From: Didymodactylos carnosus
Lineage: Eukaryota > Rotifera > Eurotatoria > Philodinida > Philodinidae
Direction of reading: 5' to 3'
Length of the DNA stretch: 58,841 nucleotides
NCBI GenBank assembly: GCA_905250885.1
Contig: CAJNOQ010000260.1
Location: 1-58,841, forward strand
Shown: one piece after another, positions 40,104 to 52,934 of the stretch
Layout: every line of letters starts with the position of its first letter
How positions within the stretch are numbered: position 1 is the first letter of the stretch
Made by a program: the position numbers and the translations under genes
The notes under the pieces: generated by a model
The model's input: the letters and a program-made list of their open reading frames with translations, nothing else
Told to the model about the DNA's origin: nothing
Database searches by the model: none

Positions 40104-40221
40104 CCCAAGCAAAAACGACCCAATTTTTTGGGTTATTTATCTAGATTCAGGTCCACGTGCATATGCACGTGGACCTGAATGTAGATAAATAACCGAAAAA
40201 ATTGGGTGGTTTTTGCTTGGG
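40104..40221. repeat. 118-bp near-perfect palindrome
   Basis: Two 59-bp arms meet with no spacer at the centre GTGCATATGCAC (axis between 40162 and 40163). Outer ends read CCCAAGCAAAAAC on each strand and mismatches are few. A DNA cruciform or an RNA hairpin would be very stable. No clear target duplication flanks it. It may be a MITE of the shortest foldback type. Confidence 0.9.
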
Positions 40222-42457
40222 TGTGTATTCTAGTACTCTAGTCGATTCCGCAATAAAATTCGTCAAAAGAAAGTTTCTGTTCTTTGTGCAGTCAAGAGAG
40301 AAGTAAATTGATCTTACGTTACTAGAAAGTCAATTTGAGATTTAAATGGTTTTTGGAAGTCAAGTTATACTCGGTCAAATATAATATCCATACTGTCAGT
40401 TATGGGTTTGCAACAAATGGATGGCGAGAGAAGTTTATAGAGTTTTATTATCTATCAAACATATTTTCGGCATATTACTAGAACTCTTTTAACTTCAACT
40501 GCGACATATGTGCCAGTACCAAGACGTGTGTGTGTGTGTGTGTGTGAAAAAAGTCTTGATTTTTTCTTCTTTTTTACCGTTTTCTTTTTATGTTTAATAG
40601 TTTTCTTTTCATTATAACAAAAGAACAAACATATATCATCGTTTTTAAAGTGAAATATTGTTGTTGTTGATGGTAGTGGTGGATGACTTCACTTTCTGCC
40701 TTATTGGCCATCAAATTACATCGAACCGAACCAGATTCTTTTCTATCACGACGTTTCGCATCATTGTTCACACAGTAGTATGCCGCGTGCACAGTAACAA
40801 GAAAAAAAAGAGAAAGAATTCAACTTTAAGTTAGAAACCACCTTTTCACAAACGCATGCAGAGCAGAACGAGAGAATAGAGAAAAATGAACAATAATGAT
40901 TTGTTGATTAAAAAAAAAAAAGAGATCATCTATTCTTTTTAAAACTGTCACTGTGAAAATCGTGTTTTCAAAGAGAACACCGCCGTATAGTTGAATAGAC
41001 GACGATTGATGCTTTGTATCGTCTACTCCATTGTTATGTTAAAACTGTTCAAACTATTTTCGTTGTTGTTATCAGACAGATTATTAGTAATTTATACTTT
41101 TATTGTGACGATATCAATAAAACGATATGTACCGCACGTACATAGAATATTTTAGATTTACTGAAATAAATCGCTGATTACGACAGTATTATTATCGCCG
41201 ATAAAAACTCATCAAGTAATTGCGTTTCGGCACCATCTCAATTTTTCAACAACCAACCATCACCTGCTTTACACGGAAATGAGTTGTTCAACGTTTTTTT
41301 GTTTCTATCAGGCATGTAAAGTGCGTGACTGTCGGTTGAAGAGCGCCAAAAAACGGAAATCGGCTGTAAAAACGAAATGCTCTGTTATCCATCATCACGA
41401 TCACTCATTAGAAAAGAAAAGAAAAGAACAATCATTACATAAAATTATTTTTTTAAAAGATAATCGTTTTTGAACAAGGTCATATATTGTGCAGCACAAC
41501 ATCTTTAATATACTCTTTCATTCTTCGAAAGTATTTTTGTGCTAAAAAAAAAATCCTAATTTAATTTTCTATGTGGGAGTATTAAAATTGTTTGTGTTAT
41601 TGTGTGAGACTTGACAGTTTCACAATGACACTTCGTATTATCGTTATTTAAACGTGAATATAAAAACAATATATATCGATAGAGACGACTCTGTAAGTGT
41701 TAAATCGCGTATAAGTTATTCAAAAAATAACAAAATTTTTACTTGAAATGATAGGTACACAATGAGAGAAAATATTTGGTTGCATGAGATGGTACATATT
41801 ACTAATTAAACACTATTTTATTTGGGATTTTAAGTGATAATCATCATTGAGTTATCTTTAATCAATAGATTATATGTTCGTTTTCTATCCAAAAGTTTTA
41901 TAAGTAAAATGAGATATAATTCTTATGAAAAATTTATTAAAATTCTATATTTGAGAATTTGTAGTTCGAATATGTAAGCATCATTAATTAGATAACAGTA
42001 TGTTTTATTATACTAAACTGTCTTCTTTCGAAAAAGTATCAATAATCTTCATGTTAGTACTATACATCTTTTTTTTTTTATCTGATGTTTAATAATCGTA
42101 TATGAATTAGACTTCTAATAGTAATCAATATATGTACTAATACATAATCTTCTCACATGTTCCTGGTCATTAATTCAATCATTCTAGAGCCGTAACGACT
42201 CATTAAATACTTTCTTATTTTTCCGATAATTTCTTTCTTATATATTTCACAGATTGAAAGGAGAAAAATACGTTATAATAATGAAAACTAAAAACTGATT
42301 GGTCCTATTAATACAACAGATTTATATTGAACACACTTATCAACATGTGTTACTATTTCTTATGACACCAGGTGTTATTTTTGATACATCTTTTATTATT
42401 ATAATTATTAGAATATAAGAAAAAAAGCAATAACAACAAAAATAATTAACAAATTAA
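40222..42457. other. non-coding, (GT)n run
   Basis: Spacer with a (GT)n run near 40528-40547 and no gene I can support. Open frames at 40574-40792 (minus) and 41279-41473 (plus) are basic and low in complexity, without recognised domains. Confidence 0.4.
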
Positions 42458-43261
42458 TTAATTTGTTCGAAACATAATTAGTTCTTCTTTTGTTTCACGA
42501 CCTATTCTTATTTGACAATTACCTACAATTCTAAAATCATATTTTTTAAAAAATTTAAGAGCACGCCTATTACTGTCATTGGTAGAGATACTAAACCAAA
42601 GTGCTTGAGAGGTAAATTCAACTTGTGTTAAACATTTATGCATAAGATATTGAGCAACGCCTTTACCACGATAATTTGAAATAACATTAAAACGCATGAT
42701 TTCTAGAGGAATTGAGCCTGAAGAAAGTAGTTCTTTGACACATGATGGCGGTGAACTATTTTGAATTTGTATAAAACCAATAATTGACTCAGTTATTCCA
42801 TCGACATACGCAATTAATGTTCGTATCATTGGATTTAATATTTCAGCTAATTGAATTGTAGGACTAAAATTTTTAGCTAAATGAATCGTCATGTTTTCTT
42901 GAGTAACACTAGTAGAGTATATTTCACGAAATATTGTTTCGGCAATTGATGATAGTTCAGTCGCATCGTTCGCTGTTGCTTGTCGTACATGAATAACAAG
43001 ATTAACTTTATCAACAGATGATGTTAGTTGTTCTTGTGCTTCCGAATTCAACTTAAAAATGTCTTGGGTTATAGGAGATGATTTGGAATCGGATGGTATA
43101 TTGCTATTGGTTGATACATTCATTGGAGTTTGAATTATATGTTGTAATCCTGAAGCGAAACTTGCTTTAGGATGTGATGAATCTACACTTTCACTACGAG
43201 ATATTGTTGAGACGAAAGGTGATGAATCCGTGTCACACTTGGGCAAAAACTGTTGTATCAT
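42458..43261 (-). CDS. GNAT-family N-acetyltransferase
   Basis: Single-exon protein of 267 residues. The first 85 or so residues are Ser/Thr-rich and probably unstructured. The C-terminal part is a GNAT fold: an N-terminal strand-helix unit (VIHVRQATANDATELSSIAE), the acetyl-CoA binding motif A with NYRGKGVAQYLM (R-x-x-G-x-G/A loop) preceded by the strand LEIMRFNVI, and motif B with NDSNRRALKFFKKYDFRIVG. It should transfer an acetyl group from acetyl-CoA to an amine; the substrate cannot be inferred. No signal peptide or membrane segment is seen, so it is probably cytosolic. It stands out as intronless among genes with 8-28 exons. The phrase order resembles bacterial acetyltransferases, so transfer or retroposition is possible, but the AT-rich codon use matches its neighbours. 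Confidence 0.85.
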   Translation of the reverse strand: MIQQFLPKCDTDSSPFVSTISRSESVDSSHPKASFASGLQHIIQTPMNVSTNSNIPSDSKSSPITQDIFKLNSEAQEQLTSSVDKVNLVIHVRQATANDATELSSIAETIFREIYSTSVTQENMTIHLAKNFSPTIQLAEILNPMIRTLIAYVDGITESIIGFIQIQNSSPPSCVKELLSSGSIPLEIMRFNVISNYRGKGVAQYLMHKCLTQVEFTSQALWFSISTNDSNRRALKFFKKYDFRIVGNCQIRIGRETKEELIMFRTN

Positions 43262-43530
43262 ATAGACCTAAACAGAAGCAAAATGTATGTAAAAGAAAGC
43301 AGCTACGCAATGAGCAAATTGTCAAGGTGTGCTAGAGAAAATAACTCTGGTATACTGTTTTTTGTGTCACACCTTCACAATTCCAGAGAAAACTCCAGAT
43401 TTAATAACAAATATTGATTGAAATGGAAGTATTTTGAAAAAATTATTGAACGACGGAACGTATAGTAGATGAGAGAGGATTAAAAAAATGAAGTATTCTA
43501 CTTGCTAAGCTATAAGAATGTATTGTCAAG

Positions 43531-43812
43531 AATGATTTATCAATATTAGACGAACAAAATGGACGGTTATCAAATCAACAATACGGTTTTAGTTCGGAAT
43601 CGATCAGCAATAAACAACTTATTGAATATAACATACTTTGTACAGAAAAATTTAGTATAAAGCAGAGATACTGAAACAATATTTTCGATATTCAAGCAGC
43701 ATTTGATCCTACGTATCTTCATTTCTTTCATAAAATCAGACTTGAACGTCGTATATCTAAACGATCGCTTCTGTCACTGTTGCTTTATATCTATTTACTA
43801 ATGATTATATAT
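43531..43812 (+). pseudogene. non-LTR reverse transcriptase fragment, decayed
   Basis: Plus-strand translation gives LSNQQYGF followed by SNKQLIEYN, then after a stop and register change DIQAAFDPTYLHFFHKI. These match in order the segments of non-LTR retrotransposon reverse transcriptases that carry the QYGFR.G.ST box and the following D-x-x-x-AFD catalytic strand. An in-frame stop (near 43670) and the loss of surrounding domains show it is a broken remnant. Clade (RTE or Jockey type) cannot be assigned. Confidence 0.45.
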
Positions 43813-44453
43813 CGAAAATATGACCACACAACAGAGGCAGATTATTTACTAATGATGCACCCACCAATCTACATGGTGCAAAAAATTCTGGAATCTCCGT
43901 AAACGACTACAAGAATCAATCGACATATTTTTTTAAACTAAAAACAAAAAGTCATCTGAGAATAAGGGGGCATTAGACATATGCAAAGATTTTTCGATTC
44001 GTGTTATTTACAGATGAATCGAAATCTGTCTTATTTTTTCATTGACAATTCTGTCTGACAGAACTGTCCATGCGAGTACTCTCGATACTGATTATATTAA
44101 TGAAACCTGTAACAAATCAAAATAAAATTATAAATTTTTTTCCTTGAGGGAGTCATTACCTTAAGTTTACTATGTGTATTTTGCTGCATCGACGGCAAAA
44201 AACAGCGTTCTAATACTGATCAATCTACATAAAAGTATTAGGTTTTTCAATAAACCATTGTTTTCTCTAGAGATTCTCTTTTGCATCTTAAAAAGTAGAT
44301 CTTCTGAACTGATATAAGTTTTCAGACATCTTTTACTTCACAAGTAAAACATTTTCATTCATAAAGGTAAAGTGTTTTACGTCACCGAGCTTCTTTCATG
44401 AAATTATAGAAAATGAAGATTTTGACATCGATATGTGTAACTATCTTTCTCCG

Positions 44454-47400
44454 CTAGATTCGCAGGTAGAGCCTAAATGTTTTTACCAGATCAGATTGTA
44501 ACAATGGAAAGTTCTTCGCTGGACTACATATGACATAGCGTTTTGGCGATAGAGTATAATTGCTCTCTGAAACCGATGTAATATCGTCACGATATCGATA
44601 TAAACCAAGACATAACCAATCTTTTTGTAGTAACACATTTACAAATAATTCACCATATGTTGGGTTCTATAAATGAGAATATGCCATGAAATTCAATGTA
44701 ATAATTTTATCCATTTCTAAACAAGCCTTACTTCTGTCCAAAATGTATTGCTAAAAATTGTCGCATTTGAAGTTTTTCGTTTTTCTTGTTGTACGATATC
44801 AGATGCTGATACAAGAACAACTCTTGGGCGACGTCTATTATTAAGAACTTCTTTTGAATTTGTTCCCTGCGTCATTCCAGCACCTTCAGCCAATATTCTT
44901 TCTAGCTCCGGTGTGGCTCCTCCCGTAATTAGTGCTAAAAATGAGCTTTATTTATTTGTAGAATAAAATAATATTGCTTCTTTGTTTACCTCGTAAAATA
45001 GTCAACGCATTTTCATTAAAATAAGTCTAAAAAGAAAGTCAATTGAAATAAGTATTTTTATTAATGGATAAATGCTTCAAATTATACGCATCATACCGCA
45101 CTCATTAGTGAATCTAAAACGCTAATGGCAAATGATGTGCCGCAAGCAAATGGTTGAGTCATATACAGTTCAATATTTGGATCGTCTTCATCGTCTTGAT
45201 CAAGAAAAACCACGTTTGAATCGTTTTCTAAAATAAATGGACAAAGGTGTATACTAAGCAATTGAGTAAACTAATTTTGTATGAACACTGAACACAAATA
45301 CACATAGAGCTTACTTAGTTCGGTGATTAATGGTACACTCGTACCACGTACTTTTCCGTTCATATTTGGCTCTTTTATTTTCTTTAGAGACAAATTTTCT
45401 TCAAAACTCATTGCTTTTATATTTAACGAACATAGAATGGCCGATTTATCTGTTAAATATCTATCATGCGTTGATTTCATATCATAATCCCGTTGTGGCT
45501 GAGGGGACGAAAGTATAACACACATATCACATAATTGGATATTAACTGCTCTCAGCGTGGCTCGATCATTTGGTGAACCCTAAAATTAAGGATAAAGAGT
45601 GTTTCTTGATAATATTTTTAGAAGTATCTCTTACCTCCACAATGTAAAGTTTTGGAAAATTACAAATATGCCTCCATTCTTTTTTTAAAAATACACTACT
45701 ACCAACAAAAACTATGGGTTTTAATTCATGTTCTTCAAAATTACTTGCACGTAGTGGCATAACAAAATTTCTTAAACCAATTACTGGTGAATTTTCCTCA
45801 GCAAATATACAACAAATAACATGATTCGATAATTCACATTTCATTCGAATATTCTAAATATTAAATTACATTTTAATTTTTCAATAGATCATATGAGATG
45901 AACGATATTTACTATTGTCTGTTGTTCAATTTCTTGTGTTGGACACCAATAGAACATTCCTGTTGTATCAAAACAAAATTCGAGAGATAAATTTGATAAT
46001 GGAAGACTAAAAACAATAAATAATTGTAATCAAACTCAGATAATAGTAGAATTCTTCAAACCAGATACCCTGCAAAACTTTCAGAACGTTGTGTTGATAT
46101 TTCACGTCCTGTGTAACATAAAAAAGACATGATATTTATAGACAAAGAAAATAGTTACTTAATAAATAAAAATACGTACTGGGCTTTAATGCAGCAAAAC
46201 TTGTTACTAAAATCGATAATTGTTAGTTTTTCTGTCCACATATTCGAGAATATATATTCAACTTACATTCTGTTCGATAGTGTAAACATTTTCGAACACT
46301 TTCTGGAGGTTTATTACAATGACAAAATTGACAATAATAGCGGGCTCTGTAACATACAAATAAGCGATAAAATTCCTGTTTTTTAAAAAATATGTTTATC
46401 AACTCACCGAGAAGCTTCTTCTGAACTACCAGCAAGAAAAAAACCACGTGTTCTCTTAGCAATTCGATAATATTTTGATGTACTATCAGGATTAATAGCC
46501 AAACGTCGAGTACCATTTTCTTCACATACTTCAATGGCAAATAATAAAATATTCAATTCGACAAAACAAAATCTATATAAACATATATATGTCAATTGTT
46601 ATCATTGTATTAATGATCACAAATAAACAGCTATTTACTTTGCAGCTTCACTAAAATTTCTTAAATCTTGAACGAAATAATCGGATAATGTTTCTGTATA
46701 CATTTCAAGTGAAGCACCACGAAGATATTGCTGTAGCCATTCGGGGCGCTCTACAGCGGTTTGCTATTATAAAACGAAGTCTATTTTAAATACAGGATCA
46801 TCACATACCGAAGATCTATTTTACATTAGGCGTTAGTTGGGACAACTATATTTAAACATTCATTTAACATCCAGTACGCAATTCAGAGTTTCTCTTGTCA
46901 GAATAGCAAAATTTCTGTTAAAAATTGATATTATGACAAGCATGCAATCGGCTAACCAATAATGTCGAAAATACTATCAACAAATACAAAAGGTTTCTAA
47001 AAAGTTTTCTAAAAGCCTTAAAAATATAGCCTTTCGAAATATCTCTTATTAAATATTCTACGATCGAAAAGTCTTTAAAAAAATATCGAGCATTATTTCT
47101 ACATGTTCCCGATATGCTGGTGAGTTATTTATTTTCCCGATGGAAAGAGAAACATCTGAATTTCAAAAAACGTCGAAAAACAAACTTTTTGTAGTTGAGT
47201 TTGAATGAGAAAAAGTTTAAATACCATGCGTCACCCAAAACCTCTTGTAACGTATTGTTTTCTTTATTTTTCCGCTACAGCCTGAAGAAAACACCATCTT
47301 TGAAAGCCAAATAGATGGGAATGTACCCAATGCAAAACTCTATCAATCTCTCTACTTTCGAAAATCTCTTAGTAATTCCTAAATAATATTAACGTACATA

Positions 47401-50400
47401 AAACTCAATTTTGATAGAAAGCACCATTTTGCATCAGAAAGATAAAACATCCAGAAAATGTGTTTATTCAAACGATGCTCAAATGATGTTAGTAAAGATT
47501 AAAACTAATGTGAGTTTGTAGAAAACTGAAGATTGTTTTAGAAAATGTGTTTTAGCCAAATAAATAATTCTCGAGCATATCGGAAACATGCAGAAATAAT
47601 TTTTTTCAAGACAATGGATAATCCTATTCAGGTGTTACTAGTGTGTAGAATAATCTTTATTGGTTAAACTGAATAGATATTGAGCATCTCTGGATCTAAA
47701 GTTTTGTACCACTTCGACCAAAAGTCTTGAACTATACATTATACACTGACGTCATCTTTTCTCTACAGCTTGGACACTTGGTACAAGACTTCACATCTTG
47801 AGAGTAAAGATTACTGACTTCTTAAAAGAAATTTTGGCGGGGGAATAGTGTTTAAAGGAATGACATTTTTAGTGATTACTAGACTGTTAAATTTATCATG
47901 CAAGTATATGAATGTAGGTATAATGCCAGACAACAATATATCAACTAACCTTTGCTGAAACAGTATCATCAATCTGGAAATTCAATAGAAAAATATGTAT
48001 CTCTTATCTTAATGTCATTAAAACTATATCCAACGTTTTCGAGATTGTTAATCGTTATCCTACCTCATTGTACGATCTCATGGCAAATATGTTAGCGATC
48101 ATCGTTGAAAATCCAGGATTCAAACAACTTTCAGCAATCAATCCCAACTTTAACTCTAAAATGTCAAAGCATTTAACTACTACAAATAGTCTAGAGCTGA
48201 AATTGAATGATTAAAATATGGTATAAAATTTTAATTAATTTATTGTTATTATGAGAGCTTTTGGATACCATGAACTTCGACGTCGTACGTTTTTCATCGG
48301 ACTTTCGCCGTATCTGAAGTCAGAATTTCGGCAATTTACCGAAAGTTTAGTTTTGGTGGACAGTCATTTTTAGTTCAAGTCATGACTTTCGCAATTGCGA
48401 AAGTGTACGACGGCGAATTTCACGTTGTCCGAACTTTTTAATGATACTGAAGCGTTATCTGTATGTACACCTAACGAGTATAGCTTGCTATTAAATACCT
48501 GCAATACAAACTGCCTCATCAATGCTATTATTCCATGAAGATATGTTCATTAAGTGCATCTAAGATTTAACAAAGATCATTACTTAAAATAAATAAATAA
48601 ATAAATAAATAGCGTTTATATCATACTTTGTTATGATATTGCAATAATTGAACTATGATTTTAGCATCAGGATGATAATTTTTAATGCTAATTACTCTCA
48701 TTATATTACTAGCATCTTCTCCATCCGGATCACTAGCATCCTTATTTGCCAATATTAAAATTGTTTCGGATCGTTTTATCTAATGGAAATGTTATATCAA
48801 TAATTTTAGTTATATATCTTTTTCGCAATCTCATTATGACATAAATTACCTTAATTCGCTCAAGATCAACAGGATCCATTACTGTTGCATCAAAATATTT
48901 TACTCGAGTAAAATGTCGTTTTAACAAAGCTTGAAATTCAAAATCTACTGTTCGTTTTCTATTGGAAAAAAATAATCAAAAGTTGATTCAGACATATAAA
49001 AGTCAGTACATAGGCTAACTTGTCAGCAATAAGTACATCAGAATCATAAAATTCATCACTATTAATACGATCTTCGTGTAAAAAATCTTTGAGAAAATTT
49101 TCAACGGATGTAAACGTTATATGACCACATACAACAACAAATCTGAAAACAAACATGTTACATATAATAAGAAAATCTAATACGCATGAAATTATTACTA
49201 AGTCATAATGATGTCGTTAAATAGTTAAGATTTTTTTAATCTATCTTACTTTTTTCCATATTCACATCTATATTCGCCACCATATTTTTTCTTACTAGAA
49301 AACATTTCAGCCAATTCTGGAATTGCACTGGCAAATAATGCCTATATTAATTACAGATAAAAAGAAATATAATGAATTAATATTATTTATATTTTATTTG
49401 ATTATGTATGCGATACATACCAAACCACCAGTAATGAAAAAGATAATGAAACATTGACCAACCGTCTAAAGATATTTTCGATAATTATCAATTAAATGTA
49501 TTCAATTTTAACAGCTAATTCCACAGACAAAAACATACTGAATACTACGAACTGTTCTCAAGTAAAAATCGCCATATCCAACAGTGCTAAACAAAGTAAA
49601 AAACAATATTTATCTGGTAATTTAAATACATCATAATCAACATACCTCAAAGTAACAATCAAAAAGTAAACACATTGAAAATAGGATATTGTTTGAGAAT
49701 TTGAATAATTTTGAAAAAAATCACCAGAATTCTCGACCTTTAAAATACGATAAAACGGAGAGCGAGAGCGGCTCCACAAATTAATATAATAATAAATAGA
49801 AGTACTCACTAAATGTACAAATCCTGCAGCACTAAACCATACAGTAAGTACAAGACAAAACATTCGAGATAAACGAATTGAATTGCTACTTTTTAATATA
49901 TGTAAAAATTGCAATATTTCCGGTATATTCATAATACGAGCAATACGAACAAATCTCATTCCTAAATAAAAGCACATTTATTACTAAAGAATTGATGTTA
50001 TTCTAATTCAATATTAAACAACTTACCGATCCAATTTCTACCAAGAACAATTGCTGTAAAAGATGGAGGTATGGTAAAATAGTCAACAAACGAGTGAATA
50101 TCCAAACACCAAAATTTTAATTTATCTTGAGCAGCAACAAACTATAAATAATGAAAACAAGAATTATATAAAGTAGATCTATATTACTTTATACTTACAC
50201 GAAGAAAAAAATAAAACAAGAAAAATACATTAAATGCTAAATCGATCTGTTGTGTAACATTTTCACTCCAATTCTGACATGATTCAATGGGCCTACAAAA
50301 GGAAAAAAGTGATATGTTATTTTACTTAAAAATATCTATTTAAACATAAAATATTTTATAAACATACTGAGTTGTAACATCATAAAAATATATTACAAGT

Positions 50401-50867
50401 GATGCTAAACTCAATACTACCACAGTGGTAACCTAAATAGAAAGAGATAAATAGGTGTAAATAGAAATTAATATATAAACATAAAATTACCAAAATTTTT
50501 CCTGGTGTTTGTTGTCCGGATATCAGTTTGATAGCTTGTTCTTTAATTATTGTAGCCCAATTGCGTTCGATAGGATCGTACGCTTGAATATTATCTCGTC
50601 TATCATTCTTAACACAATAGTTTAATACAGATAGAAAAAAAGAACTATAAATATCTTTGTTTTGAGATAAAACTTCTCATGTTTTTTTAATTAAATACTT
50701 GCCTCAATAATAATTGATGATCTTTTTCGAACAAAAACTAATGACAATAATCTCCATATTAAAATACAGAGTACGCCAAGAATAAACGTTACTAAACTTG
50801 ATAGTAAAAATGCAAACCAATAACGTTCACCATTACAATCAGGATCTAAACTATTTGTATCATTCAT
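44454..50867 (-). CDS. KCNMA1: BK-type calcium-activated potassium channel (Slo1)
   Basis: Large-conductance K+ channel opened by voltage and cytosolic calcium. Twenty-eight minus-strand exons join in frame to 1043 residues: 50867-50703, 50607-50491, 50432-50368, 50292-50199, 50141-50027, 49961-49810, 49737-49646, 49586-49553, 49465-49421, 49341-49250, 49142-49020, 48958-48850, 48779-48627, 48559-48499, 48155-48064, 47973-47950, 46763-46639, 46572-46408, 46346-46267, 46206-46180, 46108-46069, 46006-45913, 45853-45635, 45579-45315, 45227-45097, 45026-44990, 44934-44732, 44666-44454. Visible in order: S0 (about 17-40), S1, S4 with arginines ([11 protein letters not shown]), selectivity filter STVGYGD (267-273), S6, RCK1 ([29 protein letters not shown]), RCK2 ([11 protein letters not shown]) and calcium bowl DQDDEDDP (859-866). 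Intron 1 is GC-AG (AG|GCAAGT). It ends soon after KRYVICSP, lacking the long Ser-rich tail of vertebrate forms. Vertebrate proteins are about 1150-1200 residues. Confidence 0.95.
47092..47600. mobile_element. inverted-repeat element carrying dispersed repeat copy 2
   Basis: In the 1.2-kb BK intron between the exons ending at 47950 and starting at 46763. Ends 47092-47118 and 47574-47600 are inverted repeats (ATTATTTCT then CATGTTCCCGATATGCT, with a few mismatches). Inside, 47257-47560 matches the repeat at 20051-20320. This suggests a roughly 510-bp non-autonomous element whose other copy has lost these ends. Confidence 0.65.
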
Positions 50868-52446
50868 TTTTCCACTAAACTATTCATTCATATACACTTG
50901 TTTAACATGTGTATATGGAACAAGTACCATTGGCAACTATTTTGTGACTAAATTATTGAAAATCTAATATAAAAAAAAACAAAAAATAAATTCATTGTAA
51001 TGATTAAAAGAAATTAGACGAGAAGGAAAGAAAGAAAAAATTATGCATGAATATAGTTAATTTAATTTATTAAAATTTTATACTGTTTCTTTCGTCACGT
51101 AACTGTGCTCAATAATGAGTGTGCATCCAGGCGGACATTTAGCCAAACATCGAAAGTGTGTGTTTTTAAGAATTGAACGTGGATAAATGTACTTCAATAG
51201 ATGGGATTATTTGATGGCGTTAAAAGTTTTGTTCCAACTGCTAAAGTTCTTCGGAAAACACTTGACTGAAGACGGGTTCAGAAACACAGGCTTTTCAAAG
51301 GCAAAAGAAAAGGCTCAGAAAAGGCTTTTTTAATTTAATATATCGAACTTACATACTTGGACGACAGATATTCTGAATTAAGATACTTTTAGCTATATAA
51401 TAGTGAAAACATTTCTCAGTTTGGACTTAAACTGTTAGAGAAAGAAAATTAACTTTCCAAGCTAACAATGTTTTCGGCTGGCTATATTTAGTATAGTGAG
51501 CATCCCCTTTAGTCTCTATCTTCAAAATTGCTCAAACTCTGTCAAAATGTTTGTCTACATGTGCTACATCTGTTACACTTGCGTCGAATTGCGCGATCGT
51601 TCTCGGACTTCGATAGAGGTTTTTCAGCTAAAATCAAATTTCCTCGATCTATGAACACTTTTAACCAAAAACCAAGGTTATATTCGAAATCAGCTAGAAA
51701 AACTGCATCTAATGATGCATGATATAAACATTTTTAAACAACATTTTTACAACGTTTTATAAAAACTTGGTGCTCATAGATATTATTGTCAAAAAAAACT
51801 TCTTTGTGCCCTGAAGTGACTCTCTGAATGATAGTCAATTATGTCCAAGTGAAAACAATTGTTGCTGACCAAAAAAGGGACGTATCCGACTGGCCTGGGG
51901 AAAATGCACAGTGCTCTCCCCCCAGAATAGAATACCAGTGGTCTTCTAATATGTTTTGTCAAATCATGGTCCCTTTGATAGTTTTCTTTTGCGGTATAAT
52001 TTTTTCCGTCTGTCAGGAGAGTTAATGCCCTTTTTCATAGGAAAACTGATTTCTATTTTGTATATTCTATTTTTCTCTTTTATTTGATCACTTTTTTTGT
52101 CACCAAAATGATTTTCCACGTTCAAATAAAGATGGTAATAAATGTGCTTCTTCTATCATGTTTAATGATTAATATTAACGGTGTAAAAATGTTGTTCACT
52201 CAACAACAACAATGTGTCGAGAATTTCAAAGCATTATTTATATTATATAATTAGCTGATCTCCAAAATAGGGAAATTTGTTCATTTCCGCACACATTGAT
52301 AGGTTAAATTCTGCTATTTTCCTCACGGTTGCATCTGTTTACGCATAGATAAATATATATATTTATATAAATATATTTGATCATCCTTTTGCTTTGCTTA
52401 CGAGATCAAAAGCGCATATACGGCATCATTTTATTTCTGCCCAAAC
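50868..52446. other. non-coding, BK upstream region
   Basis: Likely 5' flank of the BK channel gene. Nothing supported as coding. Open frames at 51528-51722 and 51828-52025 lack recognised domains and splice partners. Confidence 0.5.
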
Positions 52447-52934
52447 AAGAGTTGCCAGATGCTCAGGATAGAAATGCGGAATAAAAATTCCACAATGCGG
52501 AAAATTGCGGAAAATTTTGTCAGAATGCGGAAAGAAAACGGAAACGCATTTTCATTATCTAACGTCATCCTTTTTCACGAACAGGGAGTCAAAAAAATGT
52601 TTTCTCTAGCACTTTGTGTTTTACTCAATAAAATACAAGAGAACAACAAATGCAAGTCAAACAAAAATGCAAGAGAACAGAAATGCAAATCTCGATTTTA
52701 ATTGACACGTTGTTTTTTTACTATATTTCTGATTAGAATAATAAGTTTAAGCAGTCCTGGCGTTGATAAGACTTAATCATAAATTCCAGTACATGATAAC
52801 GATCAGTTTAAACGAAAAATAGCAAAAGTAGAAAATGCTTAAAATACGGATAAATAGCAGACAGCGAATAGCTTGCGGAAAAAACTCAAAAATCCGGAAT
52901 TTATCCATAAAATGTGGACCATCTGTCAACTCTG
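52447..52934. mobile_element. putative terminal-inverted-repeat element
   Basis: Ends share AGAGTTG-CAGATG-TC in inverted orientation (left AGAGTTGCCAGATGCTC, right complement AGAGTTGACAGATGGTC). The left part repeats GCGGAAAA words. The flanking 8-mers agree at only 5 of 8 positions, so a hAT origin is possible but weak. Confidence 0.5.

Noticed and set aside
46129..46386. Plus-strand open frame of 85 codons
   Set aside because: It lies antisense to BK channel exons and is their shadow.
49553..49586. Alternative donor CA|GTATGT after the BK filter exon
   Set aside because: It would shift the frame of the next exon. Donor GTTCGT gives the conserved [12 protein letters not shown] pattern.
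50697..50702. GT donor two bases downstream of the GC donor in BK exon 1
   Set aside because: It leaves phase 1 and produces an immediate stop in exon 2, while the GC-AG junction restores the family alignment.
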